Part shown: positions 1 to 7,520 of the stretch, piece by piece
How positions within the stretch are numbered: position 1 is the first letter of the stretch
How the letters are laid out: each line of letters opens with the position of its first letter
Origin: Anaerolineae bacterium
GTDB lineage: Bacteria > Chloroflexota > Anaerolineae > Aggregatilineales > J027
NCBI GenBank assembly: GCA_021463865.1
Contig: JAJTXY010000004.1
Span: 98,858-162,857 of the forward strand
Direction: 5' to 3'
Length of the DNA: 64,000 nucleotides
Notes under the pieces: model-generated
The model's input: the letters and a program-made list of their open reading frames with translations, nothing else
Told to the model about the DNA's origin: nothing
The model's database searches: none
Program-made: the position numbers and the translations under genes

Positions 1-1196
1 ACAGCCACCGCAACTCGTTCAGCCGTTGCAAATTGTTCGGGCACATACCCATGTTCCAGCACCTGCACAAACGGCAACCGGCTGGGGTCTTGGAAATAGG
101 GGTCAGCCTTTAGGCTCGTCAACACAGGCAGATAGCCCAATTCGGTGATGAATTGATAGTTGTTCTCGTCTTCCATAATGAATTTCAAGAAATCCCATGC
201 GCGGGCTTCGCGTTCGGGGTTGGTCTTGAGAATCATCATCGAGCGGCCACCATAGGTCGTAAAGCTGGTATCGCCCTCTTCGGGAACGGGCACGGGCGCA
301 ACGCCGACATCTTCACCAATGACCATCTCACCACCCACCGCGTTTTCGAGGTTGGGTTTCCAAGAATAGCCATACTGCATCCACATGCCGATGGCGCGGC
401 CAAAGAAGTTCTTTTCCATTGTGGGTGGGGCATATTGTTGGGCTTCTTTGAGGAAGGCAAAGAATTTGTCCAGCGCACATTCTTCGCGGTCAAACACGAT
501 GTCCGTCGCCAGATTATTCAACAATTGGCATTCACCCTGATTGGCATTGAGATAGATGGGTTGGAGCATGTTCCAATACCAACCACCCCATTGCAGGGCT
601 TCATTCCACAGCACCGTGCCATAGACCTCGTCGCCGTTTTCACGGTTGGGAAGGGCATCAATCGCGGCGGCAGCGGCTAGGAATTCCTCCCAAGTGACCG
701 GGGGGGCTTCGGGGTCGAGGCCTGCTTCTTCAAATAGGGCTTTGTTGTAGATCATCAGGGTCACGTCTGCGCCAACAGGGACATAATATTGATGACCATA
801 CAGTTTTTGCAGAGAAGCGGGTTCGATGCGGGCAAACAGTTCATCCGCGCCGGGTAGTTCATCCAATACCACAGCGGCATCTTGTTCTGCCAATGTACCC
901 AATTGAGGGCCAAAGGAGGTGATGATGAGGTCAGGTTGGTTGCCAGCGGCAATCAGCGCTTGGAACTGACCGCCTTCCGGTTCCAGTTCGAGGGTGATGT
1001 TTACATCGGGATTGGCTTCATTATATTTGGCGACAAGGCGGGTCATGGTGTCTTGCATCGCACCAGCAACAACCGACACACGCAGTTCATCTGCCATTGG
1101 GGGTTCATCTTGGGCACGCGACATGCCCAAGTTCGGGGCAACAATAGCGGCGACAACGACAAGGACAATCAACGAACGCACAAAAAAACGTGACAT
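1..1196 (-). CDS. ABC sugar transporter substrate-binding protein (3' end beyond window)
   Basis: The frame is open from an ATG at 1196 to the left edge (398 codons seen), so the C-terminus is missing. The N-terminus is a signal peptide (MSRFFVRSLIVLVVVAAIVA...) ending near a SRAQ cleavage site. It is followed by a typical family-1 extracellular solute-binding fold: an early strand LRVSVVAGAMQ, then PDLIITSFGPQLGTL, then YVPVGADVTLMIYNKALFEEAG. A GAGGAG Shine-Dalgarno lies about 12 bases upstream of the ATG. It should bind an oligosaccharide outside the membrane and deliver it to MalF/MalG-type permeases that lie off the window. A LacI-type operator lies in its promoter and the regulator gene is immediately upstream. 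The substrate is inferred from the neighbouring GH144 and GH1 genes to be a beta-glucan oligosaccharide; the sequence alone does not prove it. Confidence 0.9.
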   Translation of the reverse strand, partial: MSRFFVRSLIVLVVVAAIVAPNLGMSRAQDEPPMADELRVSVVAGAMQDTMTRLVAKYNEANPDVNITLELEPEGGQFQALIAAGNQPDLIITSFGPQLGTLAEQDAAVVLDELPGADELFARIEPASLQKLYGHQYYVPVGADVTLMIYNKALFEEAGLDPEAPPVTWEEFLAAAAAIDALPNRENGDEVYGTVLWNEALQWGGWYWNMLQPIYLNANQGECQLLNNLATDIVFDREECALDKFFAFLKEAQQYAPPTMEKNFFGRAIGMWMQYGYSWKPNLENAVGGEMVIGEDVGVAPVPVPEEGDTSFTTYGGRSMMILKTNPEREARAWDFLKFIMEDENNYQFITELGYLPVLTSLKADPYFQDPSRLPFVQVLEHGYVPEQFATAERVAVA

Positions 1197-1282
1197 GGTA
1201 TTTTTTATCTCCTCAACTCTTTAGTGGTCTTCAGTTAGGATAAACTGGGTAGTGTTTGCTCTAAATTCGACCTGCCTCCTTC

Positions 1283-1302
1283 TTGTAAAAGCGCTTTTAC
1301 AA
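1283..1302. promoter_or_regulatory. LacI-family operator, perfect 20-bp palindrome
   Basis: TTGTAAAAGCGCTTTTACAA is a perfect palindrome centred on a CpG, the form expected for LacI/PurR/CcpA-family repressors. It lies 87 bases upstream of the solute-binding protein gene. Read on the minus strand, its right half supplies TTTACA as a possible -35, with a weak TTTAGA at -10 (18-base spacer), so repressor binding would block the promoter. The same core recurs at 2505-2522. Confidence 0.8.
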
Positions 1303-1319
1303 TGGGTGAAAATTTTTTA

Positions 1320-1333
1320 GGGAGCGCTTTCCC
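1320..1333. promoter_or_regulatory. possible second, weaker LacI half-operator
   Basis: GGGAGCGCTTTCCC shares the AGCGCTTT core of the operator 28 bp away (centre to centre 34 bp) but is only imperfectly palindromic. It could be an auxiliary site allowing cooperative binding. The support is pattern similarity only. Confidence 0.3.
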
Positions 1334-1382
1334 CTTTCATATCTAACAAGGTGTTTAATCGCCTTATTAGGGACTTACAACA

Positions 1383-2396
1383 TCAGCAACCGCAGGATTT
1401 ACGAACCACCAGCGACGCGGGCAGCAGCATGACACGCGGCGAGGCCAATGTCCGTACTTCAACGTTCTCCTGTGGCCCGATCATGGCAATCGCTCGTTTG
1501 GCGGCGTGCCAGCCCATTTCATAGACAGGCTGTTGAATCGTGGTTAGTGGGGGTGAGATATAACTGGACATCGGAATATCATCAAAACCCACCACGGCAA
1601 TATCTTCCGGGACACGCAGGCCACTTTCTTGGATAGCGCGAATCGCATCAATCGCCATTTGGTCATTGGCGGCAAACACGGCTTCTGGCAAAACAGGCCG
1701 CTGCAATAATTCCAACATGGCACGATAACCACTGTCTTGCAAATAATCCCCCGGCACAATATATTCCGGCCCAACGCTTAGGCCATGTTCGGCTAGAACA
1801 TCCTGCATCGCCCGTAACCGTTCACGGCTGTCAGGGGTGTAATTCGTACCTGCGATATAGGCCAGACGCCGATAACCATGTCCCAATAAATGCTCGGTCA
1901 TCGCACGGCTGCCACTGTAATTATCGGCCAAAAATGCCGGAATATTTTTCCCAACGTCTTGTTGGGCCAATACAATCGGTACTCCACGCGCAGCGATTTG
2001 CTGAATTTCATGGATGTAGACATCAATCGCTACCAGCACCATCGCGTCCACATTACCGCGACGAAACAAATCTAAATAACGGTGTTCGTGGGCGGGGCGG
2101 GGCTGACTGGCAATAAGCAAACTATAGCCCTCGTCCGTTGCTGCGTCCTCCACCCCCCGCACGATCTGGAAAAAAAACGGGTCGTTCACTTGGGGGATGA
2201 CCAATCCCAGCGTATTGCTTTCTTGGCTGGCAAGCCCGCGTGCAAACGCATTGGCATGATAGTCGAGTTCTCGAACGGCCTTCAATACTCGTTCTCGTGT
2301 TGCTGGACTCACCCGGTCTTTATTATTGAGGACTCTGGAAACCGTACCGATTGAGACCCCGGCATGTTTTGCAACATCAAAAATCGTAGCCGCCAT
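1383..2396 (-). CDS. LacI-family transcriptional repressor (beta-glucan locus)
   Basis: 337 residues. The N-terminal helix-turn-helix ATIFDVAKHAGVSIGTVSRVLN (residues 3-24) is the classic LacI signature, followed by the hinge region (ELDYHANAFARGLAS) and a periplasmic-binding-protein-like sensor domain with the C-terminal motif VVGFDDIPMSSYISPPLTTI. I start it at the ATG at 2396, preceded by AGGAAG, rather than the upstream TTG at 2411. It is divergent from the GH144 gene at 2611 and co-directional with the binding protein that starts at 1196. Both of those genes have its presumed operator, and a related palindrome lies in front of the gene itself, suggesting autoregulation. The inducer is probably the imported sugar (inference). 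Confidence 0.93.
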   Translation of the reverse strand: MAATIFDVAKHAGVSIGTVSRVLNNKDRVSPATRERVLKAVRELDYHANAFARGLASQESNTLGLVIPQVNDPFFFQIVRGVEDAATDEGYSLLIASQPRPAHEHRYLDLFRRGNVDAMVLVAIDVYIHEIQQIAARGVPIVLAQQDVGKNIPAFLADNYSGSRAMTEHLLGHGYRRLAYIAGTNYTPDSRERLRAMQDVLAEHGLSVGPEYIVPGDYLQDSGYRAMLELLQRPVLPEAVFAANDQMAIDAIRAIQESGLRVPEDIAVVGFDDIPMSSYISPPLTTIQQPVYEMGWHAAKRAIAMIGPQENVEVRTLASPRVMLLPASLVVRKSCGC

Positions 2397-2417
2397 GATC
2401 TTCCTGCCCAACTGTTT

Positions 2418-2433
2418 GTTAAAACGTTTTTAT
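2418..2433. promoter_or_regulatory. candidate autoregulatory LacI operator
   Basis: The near-palindrome TTAAAACGTTTTTA (2419-2432), centred on CG, lies about 22 bases upstream of the repressor's own ATG. It has the general LacI-family layout, but its core (AACGTT) differs from the AGCGCT core at 1283 and 2505. Autoregulation is plausible; binding by another LacI protein is equally possible. Confidence 0.45.
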
Positions 2434-2504
2434 TCTAGCAAGCGCCTCCAAAATGTGCAAATCGTTTTTTTGCCCCCCCTAATTTCGAGAGTTTTCGACA
2501 TTTT

Positions 2505-2545
2505 TGTAAAAGCGCTTTGACAGATTTTTTCTCCCGATTTATACT
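2505..2545 (+). promoter_or_regulatory. LacI operator overlapping a strong sigma70-type promoter
   Basis: The operator is 2505-2522 (TGTAAAAGCGCTTTGACA), one base different from the core of the perfect palindrome at 1283. Its right end TTGACA (2517-2522) is at the same time a consensus -35 box. After a 17-base spacer comes TATACT (2540-2545) as -10. Repressor binding would therefore directly block RNA polymerase. The gene served starts at 2611, preceded by an AAAAGGAGC ribosome-binding site. Confidence 0.82.
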
Positions 2546-2610
2546 CATCCTCAAAATAGATTTTTTTCCGCTAGATCAGCGGCAAGTGCTTAAAAGGAGC
2601 TAGAAGCTAT

Positions 2611-5600
2611 ATGTTAAAAAAGCTAGTACAGATTGTGCTGTGCGGGATCATGATTGCCACACTTGCAATCAGCATCCATCCCCCCGTCTCTGTAGCACAG
2701 GATGACAGCGTTGTCTGGGCGGCGTGGGATGCCAAAGACGCTGCTACCATCGGAGACGATAATTCTGGTTCCAGCGTGACCGTGACAGATGCGGTCACTA
2801 CCCCGGCTGGTGCCCCAAGTTTGGAAGTCACCCCTAGCGGCACTTCCGAAGAAACCAAGATGGCCGTACCGTTCACAGGTGCAGATTTAGCCGATTTTGC
2901 GACCTACAGCACCCTATCCATCGAAGTCTATTTGCCCGAAGGTAACACCATAAATCCCAATTCATTCTTCTTAGGGATGGCGGATGTTGGTGGGGAATGG
3001 ACATGGGTAGGCGGTATTTTTGGCACGGCAGAAGCCCTAACCACTGGCTGGAATACCATTGTATATCCACTTGACCCCGCCATGCGTGCCCCGGTAGCCG
3101 ACCACAGCTATATGCTGTACTTCTCTTTCTTCAGCGCCGATGAAGCAGGCACCAAGACCCCGATGTTTGAACCCATCTATGTCGGGAGCGCGACCTTGAG
3201 CGGTTCAGAAGCTGCTGGTGGTGGTGAAGGCGAAGGTACAACCGCTGGCTCGGCGGAAGGCAGTCTGGCATGGGCCGCGTGGGATGCCAAAGATGTTGCT
3301 GCGATTGGTGATGATAACTCCGGCTCAACCGTCGCCATCAGCGAAGACATTCAGACCCCTGCTGGCACCCCCAGTTTACAGGTAACCCCCAGCGGTACCT
3401 CCGAAGAAACCAAAGTCGCCATTCCTTTCACAGGCGCGGATTTGGCGGATTGGGCTGCTTACGATCAGGTCGTTATCGAAGTCTACCTGCCCGAAGGCAA
3501 TGCTCTCAATCCCAATAACTTCTTTATGGGCATGGCCGATGTGGGGGGTGAATGGACTTGGGTTGGTGGCATTTTTGGTGAAGCCACTGAACTGACCACT
3601 GGCTGGAATAACATTGTCTATAAACCCGATAATGTCATGCGTGCGCCTGTCGCGGATCACAGCTATATGCTGTATATGTCGTTCTTTAGTGCCGACGAAG
3701 CTGGCAACAAGACTGTCTTAACTGAACCCTTCTATCTGGGTGGCGCGATGCTCGTTTCAAGTGCCGCTGTATCTCCGCCTGCCCCCGAAAGAATTCTGTG
3801 GGCGGCATGGGAAAGCAAGAACGCTGGCATGATCGGCCATGACAACACGGGTTCTTCGTTTGCAGAAGGCAAAGACATCCTGACCGCGACGGGTATTTCC
3901 TCACTACAGGTTATTCCTTCCGGCACAACGGAAGAAACCAAACTGGCTTTCCCTGTTAGCGGGGCGAACCTGCAAACATGGTCGCTAGGACGGGTTGAAC
4001 TAGAAATCTACCTGCCCTCCACCAATGCCTTTAATCCCAATCAGGTGTTTATGGGTATGGCAGACATCACAGGTGAATGGGCATGGGTCGGCGGCGTCTG
4101 GGGCGTTTTTGAAGGCGATACCGAATGGGCCAAAGTCATTTTTGATCTTGACCCCAACATGCGCAAGCCCAATCCCAACGGCGCGTATTTCATTTACTTC
4201 GCGTTCATGTATGCCGATGAAAATGGCAATAAGACTGTCTTGACCGAACCGTTCTATCTGGGCAGCATGTACGCCATGCCTGTCCCCGGTGAAGCCGACC
4301 AAACCTTGACTTGGGCACCATGGGAGAACAAGGATATTGCGATGCTGGGCGATGATAACAGCGGCTCGACCTTTGCGGTCAGCAATGATGTGTTAACCCC
4401 TGACGGCACTCCTTCGCTCCAAATTATGCCCAGTGGCGATGCCGCAGAGACCAAACTGGCCTTCCCCATTACCGCAGCAGATTTGGCGGATTGGGCCACT
4501 TACACACAGGTCGAACTAGATGTCTATCTGCCCGAAGGTAATGCCATGAACCCCAACAAATTCTTCATGGGCATGGGTGATACGACGGGCGAATGGGCAT
4601 GGGTCGGCGGGATGTTCGGCGGAGCGCTCCAACTGACCACTGGATGGAATCGCATTGTCTATGTGCCCCTCCAACCGATGCGTAACCCCAAAGAAGGCGG
4701 CACTTATGAGCTATACCTGTCTTTCTTCTTTGAAGATGCCAGCGGCAAAGTTCCGTTAACCGAACCGATCTATCTCGGCGGGGCTTATCTATCCGCCCCC
4801 GAAAAAGTAGCCGCGCCAGGTGAATTTTCGCAAGACAGCGTCTATCAATCCGAGGTGGATTTGCTGCTCTCCTTTGATGATGTGGCCCTGCTCGATTCCG
4901 TCGGCAGCGAAACTTTCAGCTTCTTTTGGGAACAAGCTAATCCCGCCAACGGTCTGGTCAAAGACCGCAACACCCCCGATTCCCCTGCCAGTATTGCCTC
5001 CGTCGGCTTTGCGCTGGCTGGCATTCCAATTGCGGTGGATCGTGGCTGGATTAACTACAATCAAGGCTATGAACGCGCCCTTGTCACCCTACAAACCTTT
5101 GCCAATGGCGGTGTGCAAGGTGATCACGGTTTCTTCTATCATTTTGTGGATATGGAAACCGGGGAGCGCGTGTGGAGCAGCGAAATTTCTTCGATTGACT
5201 CTGCCCTGTTTATCGCAGGGGCGCTAACCGCCGGGGCATACTTTAAAGACACTGAAGTCGCAGCCCTCGCTCAACAACTTTATGAAAATATGGATTGGGA
5301 ATGGATGATGGCGGGCGGCAACATGGTCTCGATGGGTTGGAAACCAGACATTGGCTTCCTCTCCGCCACATGGGATCACTTCGATGAAAGTTTACTGCTC
5401 TATATCTTGGGCATCGGTTCACCCACCCACCCCATCCCCGCCGAATCATGGGATAATTGGGATCGTCCGATCAACCTACAGGGTGAATTTATCTATCTAG
5501 GCGGAGAACCCCTGTTTGTATATCAATATCCGCTGGCTTTCTTTGACCTGCGTGGCAAAGAAGACGCCTACGCCAACTATTTCAACAACACCACCCGCGC

Positions 5601-6087
5601 CTGTGAACGCAGCATTCAGTTCGCCGCCGATAATGCCGATGCCTATGCCACTTATCAGGGCGGAATTTGGGGTATCAGCGCCTCCGATGGCCCACGCGGT
5701 TACAAGGCATATGGCGCGACAGGTGGCAACCACGACGGTACAATTGCCCCGTATGCCTCGATTGCCTGCTTGCCCTTCACCCCCGAAGCATCTATGGCGG
5801 CGATTCGGGCCATGTTGACCAAATGGGGTACGAAGGTGTGGCGTGAACACGGCTTTGTCAGCGCGGTCAATGATGTAGATCAATGGTATTCGGTAGACCA
5901 CATCGGCATTGATCAGGGTGACATCCTGCTGATGATTGCCAACTATCAAGACGGCTTTGTGTGGAATCTGCTGTCGCAAAACCCGAACATCCAAAATGCG
6001 ATCAACGCGATGGGTTTTGTCGAAAGCACAGGCGACTATGCCGTGACCCCGGCTTATCTGGAAGCCTTCAAGAGCGGGACGAATTAA
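2611..6087 (+). CDS. secreted GH144-type beta-1,2-glucanase with four N-terminal repeat modules
   Basis: 1158 residues. A signal peptide (about residues 1-30, ending SVAQ) is followed by four tandem modules of about 165 residues beginning near W36, W221, W397 and W568. Each carries WAxWxxK, then PSLQVxPSGTxEETK, YLPEGNxxNPNxFFMGMADxxGEWxWVGG and a closing TEPxYLG. From about residue 741 to the end is a PF10091-like (glucoamylase-labelled) catalytic domain with FSFFWEQANPANGLVKDR, a GISASDGPRGYKAYG segment and DGTIAPYASIACLPFTPE. That family corresponds to CAZy GH144, whose characterised members cut beta-1,2-glucan. It follows the operator-promoter at 2505-2545 and precedes a beta-glucosidase. 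The repeats look like beta-sandwich carbohydrate-binding modules but I cannot match them to a named CBM family. Substrate is inferred from family. Confidence 0.85.
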   Translation: MLKKLVQIVLCGIMIATLAISIHPPVSVAQDDSVVWAAWDAKDAATIGDDNSGSSVTVTDAVTTPAGAPSLEVTPSGTSEETKMAVPFTGADLADFATYSTLSIEVYLPEGNTINPNSFFLGMADVGGEWTWVGGIFGTAEALTTGWNTIVYPLDPAMRAPVADHSYMLYFSFFSADEAGTKTPMFEPIYVGSATLSGSEAAGGGEGEGTTAGSAEGSLAWAAWDAKDVAAIGDDNSGSTVAISEDIQTPAGTPSLQVTPSGTSEETKVAIPFTGADLADWAAYDQVVIEVYLPEGNALNPNNFFMGMADVGGEWTWVGGIFGEATELTTGWNNIVYKPDNVMRAPVADHSYMLYMSFFSADEAGNKTVLTEPFYLGGAMLVSSAAVSPPAPERILWAAWESKNAGMIGHDNTGSSFAEGKDILTATGISSLQVIPSGTTEETKLAFPVSGANLQTWSLGRVELEIYLPSTNAFNPNQVFMGMADITGEWAWVGGVWGVFEGDTEWAKVIFDLDPNMRKPNPNGAYFIYFAFMYADENGNKTVLTEPFYLGSMYAMPVPGEADQTLTWAPWENKDIAMLGDDNSGSTFAVSNDVLTPDGTPSLQIMPSGDAAETKLAFPITAADLADWATYTQVELDVYLPEGNAMNPNKFFMGMGDTTGEWAWVGGMFGGALQLTTGWNRIVYVPLQPMRNPKEGGTYELYLSFFFEDASGKVPLTEPIYLGGAYLSAPEKVAAPGEFSQDSVYQSEVDLLLSFDDVALLDSVGSETFSFFWEQANPANGLVKDRNTPDSPASIASVGFALAGIPIAVDRGWINYNQGYERALVTLQTFANGGVQGDHGFFYHFVDMETGERVWSSEISSIDSALFIAGALTAGAYFKDTEVAALAQQLYENMDWEWMMAGGNMVSMGWKPDIGFLSATWDHFDESLLLYILGIGSPTHPIPAESWDNWDRPINLQGEFIYLGGEPLFVYQYPLAFFDLRGKEDAYANYFNNTTRACERSIQFAADNADAYATYQGGIWGISASDGPRGYKAYGATGGNHDGTIAPYASIACLPFTPEASMAAIRAMLTKWGTKVWREHGFVSAVNDVDQWYSVDHIGIDQGDILLMIANYQDGFVWNLLSQNPNIQNAINAMGFVESTGDYAVTPAYLEAFKSGTN

Positions 6088-6094
6088 ACTGGAA

Positions 6095-6118
6095 TCACCC
6101 CTGCTCCGGTAGGGGTGA
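6095..6118 (+). terminator. hairpin after the GH144 gene
   Basis: An 8-bp perfect stem TCACCCCT / AGGGGTGA with an 8-base loop begins 7 bases after the stop codon. It lacks a U-tract of its own. Together with the next hairpin it may attenuate transcription into the beta-glucosidase gene or protect the upstream message. Its GGTAGGGGTGA part resembles the short palindromes seen elsewhere in the window. Confidence 0.5.
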
Positions 6119-6135
6119 GGCATGACATTCAACGG

Positions 6136-6165
6136 GGGTGGTCACATGCGGCCACCCTCTTTATT
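6136..6165 (+). terminator. second hairpin with a partial T-tract
   Basis: GGGTGGTC pairs with GGCCACCC (one G-T wobble) around a 6-base loop, followed by TCTTTATTT. This resembles a weak factor-independent terminator between the large secreted glucanase and the cytoplasmic enzymes. Confidence 0.5.
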
Positions 6166-6194
6166 TCTCAAAAGTATCACGGGAGTTTTTATTT

Positions 6195-7517
6195 ATGGGC
6201 TTTCCAAAGGACTTTCTATGGGGAGCAACCACCTCCAGCTATCAAATCGAAGGGGCATGGAACGCCGATGGGCGCGGCGAAACGGTCTGGGATCGTTTTT
6301 GCCATACCGTCCCCAACAAAGTCGCCAACCGCGATTCTGGGGATGTAGCCTGCGACCATTATCATCGCTACCGAGAAGATGTGGCCTTGATGTGTCAAAT
6401 AGGGTTACAAGCCTATCGTTTTTCGGTGGCGTGGTCGCGGGTGCTGCCAGCAGGAATTGGCTCGGTTAACACAAAAGGTCTCGATTTTTACAGTCGCTTG
6501 GTAGATGAACTTTTGGCGTCGGGCATCCAGCCCTATCTGACCCTTTATCATTGGGATACCCCTCAAGCCTTACAAGATCGAGGGGGTTGGGCCAATTCCG
6601 CCAGTGTGCAGTGGTTCGCCGAATATACTGAAGTTATGACACGCCATTTAGGGGATCGTGTGCAAAACTGGACAACGCACAACGAGCCGTGGATCGTCGC
6701 ATTTGTGGGTTATTTTTATGGTGGACACCCACCGGGCATGACCGATCTCACCACCGCCTATCAAGTGGCCCATCATTTGTTGCTGGCACATGGCGCGGCA
6801 GCCCCCATCATCCGTCAGAATGTGCCCAATTCACGACTGGGTATCTCGCTCAATCTCAACCCGATTTACCCCGGTGCACCGGAAACTGAGCACATGTCAG
6901 CCGCCTATCGCCAAGATGGATTCCTGAATCGCTGGATGCTCGACCCCTTGTTTAAGGGGGTCTATCCGGCGGATATGGTCACGCTTGTCGAACCGTATTT
7001 GCCCCCAATTGACCTTGCCGCCATCCAATCCGCCGCCGTGCCGCTCGACTTTTTGGGGGTGAACTATTATCTCCGCAATGTAGTGCTGCACGACGACAAC
7101 GAACTGCCACTGCGCCTGCGCCACATGATGCCGGAAGATGCCCAAAAGACAGCGATGGGGTGGGAAATTTTCCCCGAAGGCTTAACGGCCCTCTTGGTAC
7201 GTTTACAGCAAGATTATGCCCCTGCCGCGATTTATATAACCGAAAATGGCTCGGCTTTTGAGGATACTGTTTCTGCCGATGGCACTATCCACGACCCGCA
7301 ACGCATCGCCTATTTTGAATCGCACCTCGCCGCCCTTGAACAGGCGATTGAACAGGGGGCAGCCGTCAAAGGCTATTTTGTGTGGAGTCTGATGGATAAC
7401 TTTGAATGGTCACATGGTTATGACAAACGATTCGGTTTGATTTACGTAGATTACACAACCCAAAAACGCATCCTCAAAAAAAGCGCGTTGTACTATCGGG
7501 ATAAGATTCGAGGCTAA
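6195..7517 (+). CDS. GH1 beta-glucosidase
   Basis: 440 residues, the usual length for GH1. Start chosen at MGFPKDFLWGATTSSYQIEG, the canonical GH1 N-terminus; an upstream in-frame extension to 6138 would cross the hairpin, and GGGAG lies about 10 bases before this ATG. Key residues are the acid/base E164 in THNEPW and the nucleophile E350 in YITENG, with LYHWDTPQALQDRGGW and SLMDNFEWSHGYDKRFGLIYVD also present. No signal peptide, so it acts in the cytoplasm. It should release glucose from imported beta-linked disaccharides such as sophorose, which is inferred from the flanking GH144 genes. Its stop is 3 bases before the next start. Confidence 0.95.
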   Translation: MGFPKDFLWGATTSSYQIEGAWNADGRGETVWDRFCHTVPNKVANRDSGDVACDHYHRYREDVALMCQIGLQAYRFSVAWSRVLPAGIGSVNTKGLDFYSRLVDELLASGIQPYLTLYHWDTPQALQDRGGWANSASVQWFAEYTEVMTRHLGDRVQNWTTHNEPWIVAFVGYFYGGHPPGMTDLTTAYQVAHHLLLAHGAAAPIIRQNVPNSRLGISLNLNPIYPGAPETEHMSAAYRQDGFLNRWMLDPLFKGVYPADMVTLVEPYLPPIDLAAIQSAAVPLDFLGVNYYLRNVVLHDDNELPLRLRHMMPEDAQKTAMGWEIFPEGLTALLVRLQQDYAPAAIYITENGSAFEDTVSADGTIHDPQRIAYFESHLAALEQAIEQGAAVKGYFVWSLMDNFEWSHGYDKRFGLIYVDYTTQKRILKKSALYYRDKIRG

Positions 7518-7520
7518 CCT

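Noticed and set aside
153..680. 175-codon plus-strand frame
   Set aside because: It lies antisense to the solute-binding protein gene, whose minus-strand frame has a signal peptide and family motifs. The plus-strand translation has no recognisable features.
5497..6132. 211-codon minus-strand frame
   Set aside because: Antisense shadow of the GH144 catalytic domain; codon pattern and motifs support the plus-strand gene.
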